Source of the DNA: Bombyx mori
Lineage: Eukaryota > Arthropoda > Insecta > Lepidoptera > Bombycidae
Assembly: GCF_030269925.1 (NCBI RefSeq)
Contig: NC_085131.1
Coordinates: 12,509,501 to 12,573,500, forward strand
Direction: 5' to 3'
DNA: 64,000 nucleotides
Shown here: positions 63,174-64,000 of the stretch, in pieces
Position numbering within the stretch: the stretch's first letter is position 1
Layout of the letters: the number at the start of each line of letters is the position of its first letter
Translations under genes and position numbers: made by a program
The notes under the pieces: model-generated
Told to the model about the DNA's origin: nothing
Database searches by the model: none
Seen by the model: the letters and a program-made list of their open reading frames with translations, nothing else

Positions 63174-63413
63174 GTTTTTTTTTATTGCTAAGATGGGTGG
63201 ACGAGCTCACAGCTTACCTGGTGTTACGTGGTTACCGGAGCCCATAGACATATACAACGTAAATGATGCCACCCTCCTTGAGATTAGAGTTCTAAGGTCT
63301 CAGTATAGTTACAAACAAGGCTGCCCCATCCTCCAAACCCAAACGCAATAATGCTTCATGGCAGAAATAGGTACCTGCCCGTGCGGACTCAGAAGAGGTT
63401 CTACCACCAGTAA
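63174..63413 (-). mobile_element. Bm1 SINE, short form
   Basis: T-run, body with a small deletion around the GGCGGTGG section, ending CTACCACCAGTAAAC at the common break. Confidence 0.94.
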
Positions 63414-63414
63414 A

Positions 63415-63799
63415 CAAGTATCAAACAATGTTCTCAAAAAACGCTTTATTCTTATACGAAACACCACACCACACCAATCGTAACAAGACACCGTATTACC
63501 GTAAGAAGCACGCGACAATAAACACTTAACAGTTCAAACGACATCGCTCGACTTCTATAAATAACGTATGTACACTTACGATTTAATTGTGCGTGCGTGC
63601 CACGAAACGGTAAGTGGATGGATTTCAATTAAGACGAACGGAAATGCGCACGGGTGATGCTTCGCGTATTAATTACTGGGAAATGTGCGCTTCATTTGAT
63701 TGTAATGGTAAATGAGTTTTCGGAATAGAGTACACGATTTGTATGTAATCTATCTGAACTAGATGCACTGTGGATAGGAAAAGTAAACAAATTTCCTTA
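63415..63799. other. AT-rich DNA, nothing recognised
   Basis: No repeat or gene was recognised. Confidence 0.5.
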
Positions 63800-64000
63800 A
63801 GCACCGGTCACCGTCCTCGTTGAACCCGCCGCTTGCGACGCAAGGCTCGACAAGTAAATTAACCCACAGACACAGCCCAATGAGTTTCTCGCCGGATCTT
63901 CTCAGCGGGTCGTGTTTCCGATCCGGTGGTAGATTCTGCGAAGCACTACTCTTGCTAGGGCTAGTGTTAGTGACATTTCTGGTTTGAGCACCGAGAACTC
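63800..64000 (-). mobile_element. LINE-like repeat K, copy 8, cut by window end
   Basis: Complement of 'gtgaccggtgc', the GCAAG-rich section, the GATCCGGCGAGAAACTCA core and GATTCTGCGAAGCACT. It runs off the right edge. Confidence 0.7.

Noticed and set aside
1..64000. CRISPR array or bacterial-type operons
   Set aside because: No short direct repeats with regular unique spacers were seen, and the organism is an insect by its SINE content.

Overview
This window looks like non-coding DNA from a silkworm (Bombyx mori or a very close relative). The strongest evidence is the Bm1 SINE. I count 49 full, truncated or degenerate copies on both strands, which add up to roughly 11.8 kb (about 18% of the window). 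Each has a tRNA-like head with Pol III A and B boxes, a shared body and an A-rich tail. The rest is AT-rich and contains other repeats of lepidopteran type. I found no convincing host protein-coding exon, no rRNA and no functional tRNA. The open frames are short, and those with recognisable sequence are C-terminal pieces of retrotransposon reverse transcriptases. The window is best read as intergenic or intronic DNA.

Layout. 0-13 kb: Bm1 copies, one (TA)n microsatellite, an unclassified polyA repeat (E), RTE-type LINE ends and a 252-bp Helitron. 13-20 kb: a LINE-like repeat (K), a 1.66-kb nest with one Helitron inside another, a Bm1 broken by a LINE tail, and more RTE ends. 20-31 kb: LINE 3' ends, a full-length Bm1, a Bm1 split by a 450-bp LINE end, two GC-rich LINE-tail insertions, a 409-bp retroposon with a 12-bp target duplication, and two inverted copies of a palindromic-ended element 6 kb apart. 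31-43 kb: dense Bm1, a Helitron inside repeat E, a Bm1 inside another SINE, the best RTE and Jockey/CR1-like C-terminal frames, and two Helitrons lying back to back. 43-56 kb: Helitrons inside a MITE-like element and inside a LINE tail, a solo LTR with its own TATA box and initiator, and a three-layer LINE nest. 56-64 kb: more Bm1, another nested short-TIR element, a 119-bp internally deleted LTR, and LINE K running off the right edge.

The most useful signal is the insertion history. For four Helitrons, a second copy of the host repeat inside this same window shows the empty site, so the element ends and the lack of target duplication can be read to the base. Two unrelated retroposons (Bm1 and the Jockey/CR1-like LINE) also break again and again at one position, and in both cases that position is the foot of a predicted RNA stem. 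I found no CRISPR array, operon or defence system, and nothing that I would call a new gene system. Family names other than Bm1 and Helitron are assigned by resemblance and could not be checked against a repeat library.
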